Assembly: GCA_964587125.1 (NCBI GenBank)
Contig: CAZPKC010000005.1
Span: forward strand, 52,728-116,727
DNA: 64,000 nucleotides
Direction: 5' to 3'
Source: CAIXLI01 sp964587125
Lineage (GTDB): Bacteria > Pseudomonadota > Alphaproteobacteria > UBA9219
Position 1 is the stretch's first letter. The number at the start of each line of letters is the position of its first letter. The notes below the pieces were generated by a model. It saw only the letters and a program-made list of their open reading frames with translations, searched no databases and was not told the DNA's origin. Below, in pieces: positions 16,111 through 24,651 of this stretch. A program made the translations under genes and the position numbers.

Positions 16111-17346
16111 CTATGTTTTATCGAGTTCATAGGCCGAATGAAGGGCGCGGAGGGCAAGTTCCGTATATTGATCTTCGATAAGAACCGAGGTGTTGATCTC
16201 GGACGTTTCGATGACTAGAATATTAATGCCTTTCGCAGCCAGCGTTTCGAACATCGTCGCGGCGACGCCCGCATGAGTGCGCATGCCCATGCCGACCAGC
16301 GAAATTTTTGAAACCTCTTTTAGCGACAGAAGTTTTTTGTAAGCAATCGACGCCTTTTCGCCCTCCAACACCTTAAGCGCGCGATCAAAATCGGCCTTGC
16401 CCACCGTAAAGGAAAGATCGGTCGTCTTATCGCCTCTCGACGCCGTTTGCACGATCATATCGACGTTAATTCCCGCGCGCGCCAGCGGAACGAAAATGCT
16501 TGCCGCGACTCCCGGCTTGTCATTTATTCCGACCAGCGTGACTTGCGCTTCGTCTCGCGTATGGGCGATACCTGTAACGGCGTTTTCTTCCATTTTTTTA
16601 TTTCCTTCCGCAACCAAAGTGCCCGGCAGATCGCTGCCGATTTCATTAGCGAACGTGGAGAGAACCTGAACCGGCATATGATAGCGCATCGCCATTTCGA
16701 CCGAGCGTACTTGAAGCACTTTTGCCCCAAGAGAAGCCAGTTCCAGCATTTCTTCGTAACTGACGCGCTTCATCTTCGCCGCTTTTTCGACGATACGCGG
16801 ATCGGTTGTGTAAACGCCATCGACATCGGTATAAATATCGCAACGATCGGCTTTCAACGCAACGGCTAGCGCGACCGCCGACGTATCGGACCCTCCGCGG
16901 CCCAGCGTCGTGATGCGATTGTCTTCGGTAACGCCCTGAAATCCCGCCACGACGCCAATTTCTCCGCCGTCGATGCTTTTGCGCAAAGCGGCAGCGTCGA
17001 TAGTCAGGATGCGCGCTTTGCCGTGAGTTGAATCAGTGTGAAGCCCTACCTGCCATCCCTGCCACGACCGTGCATTCATGCCGCGCTGCTGCAAGGCCAA
17101 AGCCATCAGTCCCGAAGACACCTGCTCGCCGACCGATACGACTGCGTCGTGTTCGCGCTGGTCATAGCGCGGCGAAATGCTGCGGCAATAGCCGATAAGC
17201 TTATCCGTAACGCCCGCCATGGCCGAAACGACGACCGCGACTTTGTGGCCGCGCTGAATTTCTGCTGCGACCTTGGCAGCGGCATTTTTAATGCGGTCGA
17301 TATCGCCGACGGACGTTCCGCCGAATTTCATGACGATAAGGGACAT
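16111..17346 (-). CDS. lysC: Aspartate kinase
   Basis: A 411-residue monofunctional aspartokinase catalysing the first step of the Lys/Thr/Met pathway. The N-terminal kinase domain opens with VMKFGGTSVGDIDRIKN and has GRGGSDTSAVALA (about 147-159) and TDVDGVYTTDPRIV (about 172-185). The C-terminal part carries two ACT domains (VTLVGINDKPGVAASIF and ISLVGMGMRTHAGVAATMF) for lysine/threonine feedback. The length is standard for the class. It diverges from ubiG across a 100-base gap that must hold both promoters. Confidence 0.96.
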   Translation of the reverse strand: MSLIVMKFGGTSVGDIDRIKNAAAKVAAEIQRGHKVAVVVSAMAGVTDKLIGYCRSISPRYDQREHDAVVSVGEQVSSGLMALALQQRGMNARSWQGWQVGLHTDSTHGKARILTIDAAALRKSIDGGEIGVVAGFQGVTEDNRITTLGRGGSDTSAVALAVALKADRCDIYTDVDGVYTTDPRIVEKAAKMKRVSYEEMLELASLGAKVLQVRSVEMAMRYHMPVQVLSTFANEIGSDLPGTLVAEGNKKMEENAVTGIAHTRDEAQVTLVGINDKPGVAASIFVPLARAGINVDMIVQTASRGDKTTDLSFTVGKADFDRALKVLEGEKASIAYKKLLSLKEVSKISLVGMGMRTHAGVAATMFETLAAKGINILVIETSEINTSVLIEDQYTELALRALHSAYELDKT

Positions 17347-17449
17347 AAAAACCTAATACCCGATTTTGGCTATGGAAAATCCAGAAGGTAGATTATTATT
17401 CAATCCTTCGCACTGCACAAGAGACAAGTTTAGGTTGGAAACTCTTCTT

Positions 17450-18196
17450 ATGCCTGCATCCTCAAGTATCGACACGGATGAAATCGCCCGTTTTTCAGGC
17501 GCCTCGCAAGACTGGTGGAATCCTGAGGGCCTTTGGCGACCTTTGCATAAACTTAACCCCGCGCGGATCGATTACATCCGCAAAACGGTTTGCGATCATT
17601 TCAAACGGCCCTGTGAAGGCGCGTTTCCCTTTAAGGGATTATCGGTTCTCGATATTGGCTGCGGCGGCGGATTGTTGTGCGAGCCTTTGGCGCGGTTGGG
17701 CGCGAAGGTGATGGGGTTGGATGCGTCGGCAAAAGCAATCGAGGTGGCGCGGAAACATGCCGCGCGGGAAAAACTGAAAATAACTTATATCGATGGCAGC
17801 GTTGAAGATTTCGCGCGCAGCAAAGAGAAATTCGATGTCGTGCTTGCGATGGAAATTTTGGAACACGTCTCCAATGTCGGCTCTCTGTTGCGCAGCGCCT
17901 CCGCCCTCCTCAAACCCGATGGCATTCTTATTGTCTCGACGCTCAACCGCACGATGAAAAGTTATCTTTTGGGAATTATCGCGGCGGAATATGTTTTGGG
18001 ATGGGTTCCGGAAGGAATGCACGACTGGAATAAATTCATCCGGCCTTCGGAATTAGAGGCGCACCTGCGGCAAGCAGGGATGAAACTCACCGACCTTACC
18101 GGTATGGTTTATAATCCTCTAAGCGACAGCTTCAGTTTGCGGCGCGGCAAGGTTGGGGTCAATTATCTTGCGACAGCCAAACCGATAAGCCGTTAA
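17450..18196 (+). CDS. ubiG: Ubiquinone biosynthesis O-methyltransferase UbiG
   Basis: A 248-residue SAM-dependent methyltransferase acting in both O-methylation steps of ubiquinone synthesis. The SAM loop is VLDIGCGGGLLCEPLARLGA (about residues 65-84), followed by VMGLDASAKAIEVARKHA and FDVVLAMEILEHVSN. The UbiG-specific start (DEIARFSGASQDWWNPEGLWRPLHKLNP) and end (YNPLSDSFSLRRGKVGVNYL) are clear. I chose ATG 17450 because the family motif begins about 10 residues later; in-frame ATGs at 17366 and 17372 would add up to 28 unconserved residues. Confidence 0.95.
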   Translation: MPASSSIDTDEIARFSGASQDWWNPEGLWRPLHKLNPARIDYIRKTVCDHFKRPCEGAFPFKGLSVLDIGCGGGLLCEPLARLGAKVMGLDASAKAIEVARKHAAREKLKITYIDGSVEDFARSKEKFDVVLAMEILEHVSNVGSLLRSASALLKPDGILIVSTLNRTMKSYLLGIIAAEYVLGWVPEGMHDWNKFIRPSELEAHLRQAGMKLTDLTGMVYNPLSDSFSLRRGKVGVNYLATAKPISR

Positions 18197-18280
18197 CTAT
18201 ATCATTTTGTTGACCGCTTAGTGCTTTTAAATAATCTTGGATTTGCTCAACGACCTGACGCGCTTCAGCCGCCAACGACA

Positions 18281-18805
18281 ATGATATCAGCTATGAAAAA
18301 GAAAATTTCACCGTCGCTCGATCCGCCCTTTCAAGTCGTTAAACACGAAGTCGTTTATCAAGGCGTAAAAGTAGATCATGACTTAATGATTCAGTGTGGT
18401 TGGCGTTTTGCCTATATCCCGTTCAGAGAGGATTTAGTTATAGATTCCTTTGATGGAAGCATACTTTCAATTCCAACCTATTATTCATATTACGTATCGC
18501 TGACCGTAAAAAATATCTCTTCATCCCCAAGCTTATTCGAGGGAATTTATTACAAAGATTCCCGCGACGACAAGGCCCCGTTTGAACATTGTTATGCTCG
18601 CTGTGCACGTTGCATCGTCCCCCCTGAAGAAACGGCATTGCCTGTCTGGTTTGTCCTTAAAGTCAAAGGCAAAAATTTCTTTAACATGCGATTTTCCATC
18701 GCGCATGATGGCCAATATCAAGACTGTCAAACGTTGAAGCGGCGGGGACTTTTTCGGAAGAGATATGAACTGAATAATTTTCATCCGCCTGTTATAAACG
18801 GGTAA
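18281..18805 (+). CDS. Hypothetical protein between ubiG and ahcY
   Basis: About 174 residues, soluble, with a run of beta-strand-like stretches (VVKHEVVYQGVKVDHDLMI, YYSYYVSLTVKNISSSPSLF, WFVLKVKGKNFFNMRFSI) and a Cys cluster, HCYARCARCIVPP, near residue 106. I do not recognise it; the strand pattern suggests a small beta-sandwich, with the Cys cluster perhaps binding metal. Candidate starts are GTG 18221, ATG 18281 and ATG 18293, none with a clear ribosome site. It is the same strand as ubiG and ahcY but separated by about 85-115 bases on each side. Confidence 0.5.
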   Translation: MISAMKKKISPSLDPPFQVVKHEVVYQGVKVDHDLMIQCGWRFAYIPFREDLVIDSFDGSILSIPTYYSYYVSLTVKNISSSPSLFEGIYYKDSRDDKAPFEHCYARCARCIVPPEETALPVWFVLKVKGKNFFNMRFSIAHDGQYQDCQTLKRRGLFRKRYELNNFHPPVING

Positions 18806-18918
18806 AAACCGGACAAATTAATACGCGCATCATCCATGATTGCCCTTGCATGCCTTGGCTGGTATACGAGTACGATTCTCTTCATCCTATTCCCCCTCCT
18901 CCTCACAAAGGTTTTTCC

Positions 18919-20217
18919 ATGTCCCCCTCCGCCCGAGATTTCAAAGTCAAAGACATCGCTCTGGCCGATTGGGGGTGCAAGGAAATTGCAATTGCCGAAA
19001 CCGAAATGCCTGGGCTCATGGCAATACGCGAGGAATATGGCCCCAAGCAGCCTTTGAAAGGCGCGCGGATCGCGGGGTGCCTGCACATGACGATCCAAAC
19101 CGCCGTGCTGATCGAGACGCTTATCAAGCTCGGCGCGCAGGTGCGCTGGTCGTCTTGCAATATTTTCTCGACGCAAGACCATGCGGCGGCCGCCATCGCC
19201 GCCAAAGGCATTCCCGTCTTCGCGTGGAAGGGCGAGACCGAGGAAGACTACGTGTGGTGCATCGATCAGACGATCATCGGCCCCGCGGGCTGGCGCCCCA
19301 ACATGCTGCTGGATGACGGCGGCGATCTGACGCAAATTATGCATGAAAAATATCCCGAACTTCTCAAGGACGTTCGCGGCGTGTCCGAGGAAACCACGAC
19401 CGGCGTGCATCGCCTTTATGCGATGATGGAACAGGGAAAGCTGAAAATCCCCGCCTTTAACGTCAACGACAGCGTGACGAAATCGAAATTCGACAATTTA
19501 TACGGCTGCCGCGAGAGTCTCGTGGATGGAATCCGCCGCGCGACCGACGTGATGCTGGCGGGAAAAGTTGCCGTCGTTTGCGGCTACGGCGACGTCGGCA
19601 AGGGATCTGCCGCCTCGCTGCGCGCAGGCGGCGCGCGCGTGATGGTGACGGAAATCGACCCCATCAATGCCTTACAGGCTGCGATGGAAGGCTATCAGGT
19701 TACGACAATGGACGAGGCCGCGCCGAAAGGCGATCTTTTCGTCACGGCGACGGGCAACGTCGATGTTATCACGCTCGAACACATGCGGAAGATGAAGGAC
19801 CGCGCGATTGTCTGCAACATCGGGCATTTCGACGCGGAAATTAATATCGGCGATTTGCGCAATTACAAATGGGAAGAGGTCAAGCCGCAGGTCGACGAGG
19901 TCGTTTTCCCCGACGGCAAACGGCTGATTGTTCTCGCCAAGGGGCGGCTTGTAAATTTAGGCTGCGCTACGGGGCATCCCAGCTTCGTCATGAGCGCTTC
20001 CTTTACGAACCAGACGCTCGCGCAAATCGAGTTATGGACAAATCAAGGCAAATACAAAAACGAAGTCTATATCCTGCCCAAGACGCTCGACGAAAAGGTG
20101 GCGCGGCTGCACTTGAAGAAGCTTGGCGTGCCGCTGACGCAACTGACACAGAAGCAGGCCGAGTATATCGGCGTTTCGCAAACGGGGCCATTTAAAGCGG
20201 AGAGATACAGGTATTGA
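18919..20217 (+). CDS. ahcY: Adenosylhomocysteinase
   Basis: A 432-residue NAD-dependent enzyme that hydrolyses S-adenosylhomocysteine to adenosine and homocysteine. Hallmarks are DFKVKDIALADWG at the start, GARIAGCLHMTIQTAVLIETL, WSSCNIFSTQDHAAAAI, the NAD loop VAVVCGYGDVGKGSAASLR and the C-terminal GPFKAERYRY. It begins at ATG 18919 with AAAGG seven bases upstream; an upstream in-frame ATG (18850) would add unrelated residues. No SAH-riboswitch-like structure was recognised in 18806-18918. The ahcY-divL-tsaE order is an alphaproteobacterial signature, here interrupted by a minus-strand peptidase gene. Confidence 0.97.
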   Translation: MSPSARDFKVKDIALADWGCKEIAIAETEMPGLMAIREEYGPKQPLKGARIAGCLHMTIQTAVLIETLIKLGAQVRWSSCNIFSTQDHAAAAIAAKGIPVFAWKGETEEDYVWCIDQTIIGPAGWRPNMLLDDGGDLTQIMHEKYPELLKDVRGVSEETTTGVHRLYAMMEQGKLKIPAFNVNDSVTKSKFDNLYGCRESLVDGIRRATDVMLAGKVAVVCGYGDVGKGSAASLRAGGARVMVTEIDPINALQAAMEGYQVTTMDEAAPKGDLFVTATGNVDVITLEHMRKMKDRAIVCNIGHFDAEINIGDLRNYKWEEVKPQVDEVVFPDGKRLIVLAKGRLVNLGCATGHPSFVMSASFTNQTLAQIELWTNQGKYKNEVYILPKTLDEKVARLHLKKLGVPLTQLTQKQAEYIGVSQTGPFKAERYRY

Positions 20218-20244
20218 TGAACTAACCCCTGCCCCGTTTCTTCT

Positions 20245-21180
20245 CTACCTTCTTGCCGTTTGGGATTGGGGGGTAAAGTATCTCTGAGTGTAGCGGAGGT
20301 CCATTTTTTGTCTGTAATCGTGCAACTCTTGCGGAAGTTCTTCCGACGAGCTGTCGTGGAATAAAATCCGAGAGATTCCTTCACGCGCGGCGGCTCGTTC
20401 CACGTGATATTCAATAGCTTCCCTTTTCCTATTCCACTGCTCAACAACTTCGGAAGGAGCTTCTTCCGGCTCTTTGGAATGATGCATATAGGCAGGCATG
20501 TCTTTTTCATAAACCGGCGCATAATCGCCGAAATAAGTTTCGCCATCAGTTCGATCTACCGGGGTATCCGGGGCTTCGTAAAAGCGAAAGTCAAAAAATT
20601 CGACCGGCAATGGGAAAATTCTGTTACCCAAAGCGCGCGCCGCAAAAAGAATCGCCGTTTCGAGTTTGTTTCTGCGTTCACGATATTCAAGAATTTTGGG
20701 GAAATTCTCGCCGAAATCGACGAAATTCCTGTGGGAAGAGTTTTCTCTCGACTTGTCGGGAAACACGTCAAAATGAGTTCCCAGATCAACGTTCACTCCG
20801 TTTGCGTATATGGGAGCGAAATCACCGGCCATCCCTCTCGAATGACCGCCAACTCCCGCTTTATAAACGAGGTCCGGTCGAAAGTTATAGCTTTCCATTC
20901 TTTTCTGATCTTCGACAAAACGTAAGCAATCGTAAAATTTAAGTTCCCAGCCATAAAATTGCTTGCAGATCATCGACGTTAAAAGAGCGATCGGAATATA
21001 ATCTTCATGCATCCAGAGCGTTGTAACCTTGGGGTGGTAAAGGCCTGGAAAGCGGTTATCTGGATGCTTCAGATTGGCATATACAATGTCGATATGAATC
21101 GGATATTTGTCCCTGAAAATGTTCAATGGGAGAAAATCTTCCGCCTTCAATACGATCAAATTTTTCTGCTTCTTATTCAT
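20245..21180 (-). CDS. VanX/DdpX-like M15D dipeptidase family protein with altered zinc site
   Basis: A 311-residue protein resembling D-alanyl-D-alanine dipeptidases. GGHSRGMAGDF (His113 and Asp120, spaced as the first two zinc ligands) is followed by VDLGTHFDVFPDKS, equal to the MGT-x-FD-x-F block. The usual E-W-W-H block with catalytic Glu and third zinc ligand His reads EFFD here (Glu194, Asp197), so the ligand is His to Asp. No signal peptide is visible, pointing to a cytoplasmic protein. About 75 C-terminal residues (YEKDMPAYMHHSKEPEEAP onward) exceed the family core. It could cut dipeptides during wall recycling, or be a non-catalytic derivative. It lies on the opposite strand inside the ahcY-divL cluster. 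Confidence 0.6.
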   Translation of the reverse strand: MNKKQKNLIVLKAEDFLPLNIFRDKYPIHIDIVYANLKHPDNRFPGLYHPKVTTLWMHEDYIPIALLTSMICKQFYGWELKFYDCLRFVEDQKRMESYNFRPDLVYKAGVGGHSRGMAGDFAPIYANGVNVDLGTHFDVFPDKSRENSSHRNFVDFGENFPKILEYRERRNKLETAILFAARALGNRIFPLPVEFFDFRFYEAPDTPVDRTDGETYFGDYAPVYEKDMPAYMHHSKEPEEAPSEVVEQWNRKREAIEYHVERAAAREGISRILFHDSSSEELPQELHDYRQKMDLRYTQRYFTPQSQTARR

Positions 21181-21387
21181 ATTGTTCTATTTCAAATGCT
21201 CTTTGCCCGCTGGTAATGCGCGCGGCAGTTTATCTTTTTTTCCGGAAAAATTCAGCTTCTTTAATACTTTCATGCCGGAAGGACGCAGATATGATGCAGA
21301 TATATGGTTAATTTCGTTTTGCGATAGCTATTTCCTTATCGGTCAAGATGCCTTATTCAGGATGCCTCTCTTTTCATTACCGATTCT

Positions 21388-23838
21388 ATGGCTCCTTTGT
21401 CGCTCACTTACACTCCTTTTGTGGCCGTCGCGGCGATTATTCTGGCTGCGGTGCTTATGCTTGGCCTGAATATGGGCGTGCAGGCATCGACGCTGATTAT
21501 CACTATTTTTGCGGGCGTTACGGCAGGACTTGCCTGGCTAACCATTATGCTGGGCAGCACCCTGCGCCGACGCGATTCAAAATCCCGGAATGTGCGCCAA
21601 ATCGCGGAACGCATGCAGGCGATGCTGGCGTCCGTACCCGAAGCTTATTGCATCTTCACGACGCAAGGTATTTTGCGCGAAGCAACGCGGATAGCGCCTT
21701 TGCTCGGCGTCAAGAAAATATCGCACTTCGAGGATTTGGTTGCGGCTATTAAAGAACCGGAAGATTTCGTCGCGGCTTTCCGCAAGATGCAGCTGACCGG
21801 CGAAGGGTTCTCGCTGCCGATCGCGGAAGCGAAAGAAAACAAAACGATTCAAGTCACCGGCTCGCGGATGCGCATAGGTCCTGAGGCGGCTTTGCTCGAT
21901 ATTCTGTGGTTCAGCGATAATCCCATTACGGCGAGCGCTCTTGAGCGCCGGAACGCTGAATTGGCCGAAAGCATAAGCAAACTTGAAAAGGTGCGCTCGG
22001 TTTACGACAGGATGCCTATACCCATGTGGCGGCGCGACGACGGAATCAATATTGCCCGTTGCAACGCCGCCTACGCCAAGGCGCTCGACGTTTCGATCGA
22101 AGAAGTCATCAATGGACAGCATGAGTTGACCTCCGCCACGGCGCGGGGCGGAAGCGGGCGCGCTTTGGCGGTTAAGGCTTTTGAAACGGGCGTCGCGCAG
22201 ACCGAACGCCGCCACGTCATCGTCGCGGGAAAACGGCAGTTGCTGGAGATTACCGAAACTCCCTACGAAGCCAACGGCTCCAAGGGCGTGTTCGGCTTCG
22301 CGGTCAACGTCACGGCGGAAGAGGATAAGGAAACGGAAATCGCGCGCCACGCCGCTTCTCAACGCGAAGTGCTCGAACATCTGGGCAGCGCGATCGCGAT
22401 TTACGGTCCCGATACGCGGCTTGAATTCTATAATCGCGCTTATTTGCGTTTGTGGCATTCCGAAGAATCGTTTCTGGACAACAAGCCTACCTTCAGCGAC
22501 GTTCTCGAAGACCAGCGTGCGCGTCGCGTAGCACCCGAACAAGTCGATTTTCCGCGCTATAAGCGCGAACGCCTCGCCCTCTTCACCTCGCTTCTGGAGC
22601 CGCGCGAAGACTTGATGTACTTGCCGGACGGAACGACGCTGCGCATCCTCGTTTCGCCGCATCCGATGGGCGGCCTTATTTTTGTGCACGAAGACGTGAC
22701 CGATAAATTGGCGCTGGAATCTTCCTACAACACCCTGATCGCGGTTCAGAGGGAGACTTTGGATAATCTGGCCGAGGGCATCGTCGTGTTCGGGCCCGAC
22801 GGCAAAGTCGGTTTGTTCAATCCCGCCGTCGCGCAGATATGGGAATTGCCGATTGATTATCTTTCTTCCGGCCCGCACGTTTCGGACATCATGGAAAGAA
22901 CCAAAGACTTGCAGAGTTTCGAAGGCGATTGGAGCGATTATAAAAAAGAAACGATTTCCTACATACTCGACCGCAATCCGCGCAAGGGACGGATGAATCT
23001 GACGAACGGCAAGGTTCTGGAATACGTCGCCGTGCCGTTGCCCGACGGCGCGGTGCTTAACAGCTATTTGGACGTCACGGATTCGATCAAGGCCGAGCGC
23101 GCCTTGCGCGCCAGCAATATGGCTTTGGCTGCGGCGGACCGTTTGAAGTCGGAGTTCGTTGCGAATGTGTCTTATCAGTTGCGGACGCCCCTCAACACGA
23201 TAATGGGATTTTCGGAAATCCTCACCAACCAGTATTTCGGCTCGCTGAATGACCGCCAGATGGAATATACCCGCACCATCATGGACGCCAGCAAGAAGCT
23301 GCTTTTGCTTATCAACGACGTGCTGGATTTGGCCACGATCGAGGCCGGGCGGATGGCGCTCGATCAGGAAGTCACCCCCGTTGCGGACCTTCTGAACGCG
23401 GCCAAGCAGATGACGGCGGAATGGGCGCGGCAGCAATCCTTGGAAATCGTCATCAATTGCCCCTCCGATATCGGTTCTTTCGAAGTCGATGTGCACCGCA
23501 TGAAACAAGTGTTGTTCAATCTTATCAGCAATGCCGTCAAATACACGCCTGCCGGAGGCCGTATTACTTTGGAGGCGCAAAGCAAGGGCGAATGGATCGC
23601 TATAACGGTTTCCGACACCGGCATCGGGATTCCCGGAAGCGATCTGGACCGCGTATTCGGCAAATTCGAGCGCGCAAATCCGCAAGCGCGGCAATCGGGC
23701 GTGGGGCTTGGGCTTAGCCTTGTCAAAAGCTTTGTCGAGCTGCACGGCGGACGGATCGAAATTACCAGCACGCCGCGCCAAGGCACGCGCGTAACATGCT
23801 TTATCCCCGTTCATGCGCCTGTCCATGCGTCCCGATAA
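21388..23838 (+). CDS. divL: DivL-type PAS sensor pseudo-histidine-kinase (Tyr in H-box)
   Basis: An 816-residue membrane sensor. Two N-terminal helices (about 8-28 and 34-54) are followed by about four PAS-like repeats (from residues 75, 200, 325 and 450), a dimerisation domain and a HATPase domain. The H-box reads VANVSYQLRTPLNTI, so Tyr596 stands where the phospho-accepting His should be, as in Caulobacter DivL (Tyr550). The ATPase boxes look intact: FNLISNAVKYTPAGG, VSDTGIGIPGSDLDRVFGKFER and GVGLGLSLVKSFVELHGG. DivL modulates CckA and so CtrA activity. It overlaps tsaE by 26 bases. The Tyr, architecture and ahcY/tsaE context agree; strict orthology needs a tree. Confidence 0.8.
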   Translation: MAPLSLTYTPFVAVAAIILAAVLMLGLNMGVQASTLIITIFAGVTAGLAWLTIMLGSTLRRRDSKSRNVRQIAERMQAMLASVPEAYCIFTTQGILREATRIAPLLGVKKISHFEDLVAAIKEPEDFVAAFRKMQLTGEGFSLPIAEAKENKTIQVTGSRMRIGPEAALLDILWFSDNPITASALERRNAELAESISKLEKVRSVYDRMPIPMWRRDDGINIARCNAAYAKALDVSIEEVINGQHELTSATARGGSGRALAVKAFETGVAQTERRHVIVAGKRQLLEITETPYEANGSKGVFGFAVNVTAEEDKETEIARHAASQREVLEHLGSAIAIYGPDTRLEFYNRAYLRLWHSEESFLDNKPTFSDVLEDQRARRVAPEQVDFPRYKRERLALFTSLLEPREDLMYLPDGTTLRILVSPHPMGGLIFVHEDVTDKLALESSYNTLIAVQRETLDNLAEGIVVFGPDGKVGLFNPAVAQIWELPIDYLSSGPHVSDIMERTKDLQSFEGDWSDYKKETISYILDRNPRKGRMNLTNGKVLEYVAVPLPDGAVLNSYLDVTDSIKAERALRASNMALAAADRLKSEFVANVSYQLRTPLNTIMGFSEILTNQYFGSLNDRQMEYTRTIMDASKKLLLLINDVLDLATIEAGRMALDQEVTPVADLLNAAKQMTAEWARQQSLEIVINCPSDIGSFEVDVHRMKQVLFNLISNAVKYTPAGGRITLEAQSKGEWIAITVSDTGIGIPGSDLDRVFGKFERANPQARQSGVGLGLSLVKSFVELHGGRIEITSTPRQGTRVTCFIPVHAPVHASR

Positions 23839-24280
23839 ATTTCCTTTGCCCGATCTTGCCGCGACGAAATCTTTGGCGAAAATCGTCGCAAAGCGGTTGA
23901 AAATAGGCGACGTTGTCGCCCTTAGCGGCGATCTTGGAACGGGGAAAACTGCATTCGCCCGCGCCTTGCTGCGCGAATTCGGCGTCGAAGGCGACGCGCC
24001 AAGCCCGACTTTTACGCTTGTTCAGACGTATGAAACGCGCGGGTTTTTAGTCTCCCACGTCGACCTCTATCGCTTGAAATCCGCCGACGAACTCGATGAG
24101 CTTGGATGGGACGACGTCTTAGCCGAAGGCGTCGCGCTGGTCGAATGGCCGGAACGCGCAAAAGGACGGCTGCCCGAGAACCGATTGACGCTTCGCTTTT
24201 TGCTCGCAGAGGACGGCGCGCGAATCTGCCTTATAGAAAAGAACGGAAGTTGGAATGAGCGGTTGAAAACGCTTCCCTAA
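23813..24280 (+). CDS. tsaE: tRNA threonylcarbamoyladenosine ATPase TsaE
   Basis: A 155-residue P-loop ATPase that helps TsaD/TsaB form t6A37 in ANN-decoding tRNAs. Walker A is GDLGTGKT (residues 39-46), followed by SPTFTLVQTYE, the HVDLYRL block and the ALVEWPERA Trp/Glu motif. The start could be ATG 23813 or 23825; both lie inside the end of divL, so the genes are coupled. In related genomes amgK, murU and addB usually come next, but here the next gene is on the opposite strand, so the cluster stops at tsaE. Confidence 0.93.
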   Translation: MRLSMRPDKFPLPDLAATKSLAKIVAKRLKIGDVVALSGDLGTGKTAFARALLREFGVEGDAPSPTFTLVQTYETRGFLVSHVDLYRLKSADELDELGWDDVLAEGVALVEWPERAKGRLPENRLTLRFLLAEDGARICLIEKNGSWNERLKTLP

Positions 24281-24285
24281 GCTTG

Positions 24286-24501
24286 CTACTTCGTAGGTCC
24301 AACGGACATTTTTCCGGGATGCGCCTTCAGGCATTCTGACATAAACGCGTGATATTGGGCTTTAGGAAGCTTTTTCTGGTGATACTGCGCCGCGCATTCC
24401 TTCATGAGGGTTTGCTGCGTCGCGATGGGATTGGAAGCCTGCGCCTGTCCCGCGAAACAAAAAGTGGCGAAAAAGACGAAGAAAAAAACGGTTTGTTTCA
24501 T
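24286..24501 (-). CDS. Small secreted PsiF-like protein
   Basis: A 71-residue exported protein. The start is ATG 24501, decided by a perfect AGGAGG five bases upstream; a TTG-type start further up is rejected. The signal peptide is MKQTVFFFVFFATFCFAGQAQA. The mature part, with TQQTLMKECAAQ and later AFMSECLKA, follows the PsiF repeat pattern (Q-x2-MK-x-C, then FM-x-x-CL), with two Cys probably forming a disulphide. PsiF proteins are phosphate-starvation-inducible in enterics; function is unknown. It is convergent with tsaE, 5 bases apart. Confidence 0.7.
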   Translation of the reverse strand: MKQTVFFFVFFATFCFAGQAQASNPIATQQTLMKECAAQYHQKKLPKAQYHAFMSECLKAHPGKMSVGPTK

Positions 24502-24651
24502 GAGAACCTCCTGCAAACGGCGAAAAATCGGAAAGTGAATGCAGTTTTTATAGGCCCCAAAAAGCCTTTCCGCCAGAAAATGATTTTTCGGATTTCCGCG
24601 TTCCGCTGGACGTTCTTCTCACCGCCATTCCGTCGCGGAATGGAACTCCCC

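Noticed and set aside
18806..18918. SAH or SAM riboswitch upstream of ahcY
   Set aside because: No conserved riboswitch core or suitable stems could be recognised in this short interval.
18781..19410. A 209-codon minus-strand frame over the start of ahcY
   Set aside because: Antisense to a well-supported enzyme gene, His/Arg rich and without a ribosome site.
21577..23826. A 749-codon open frame antisense to divL
   Set aside because: The divL frame shows clear PAS, dimerisation and ATPase motifs. The antisense frame gives an Arg/His-rich product typical of a mirror frame in high-GC third-position coding DNA.
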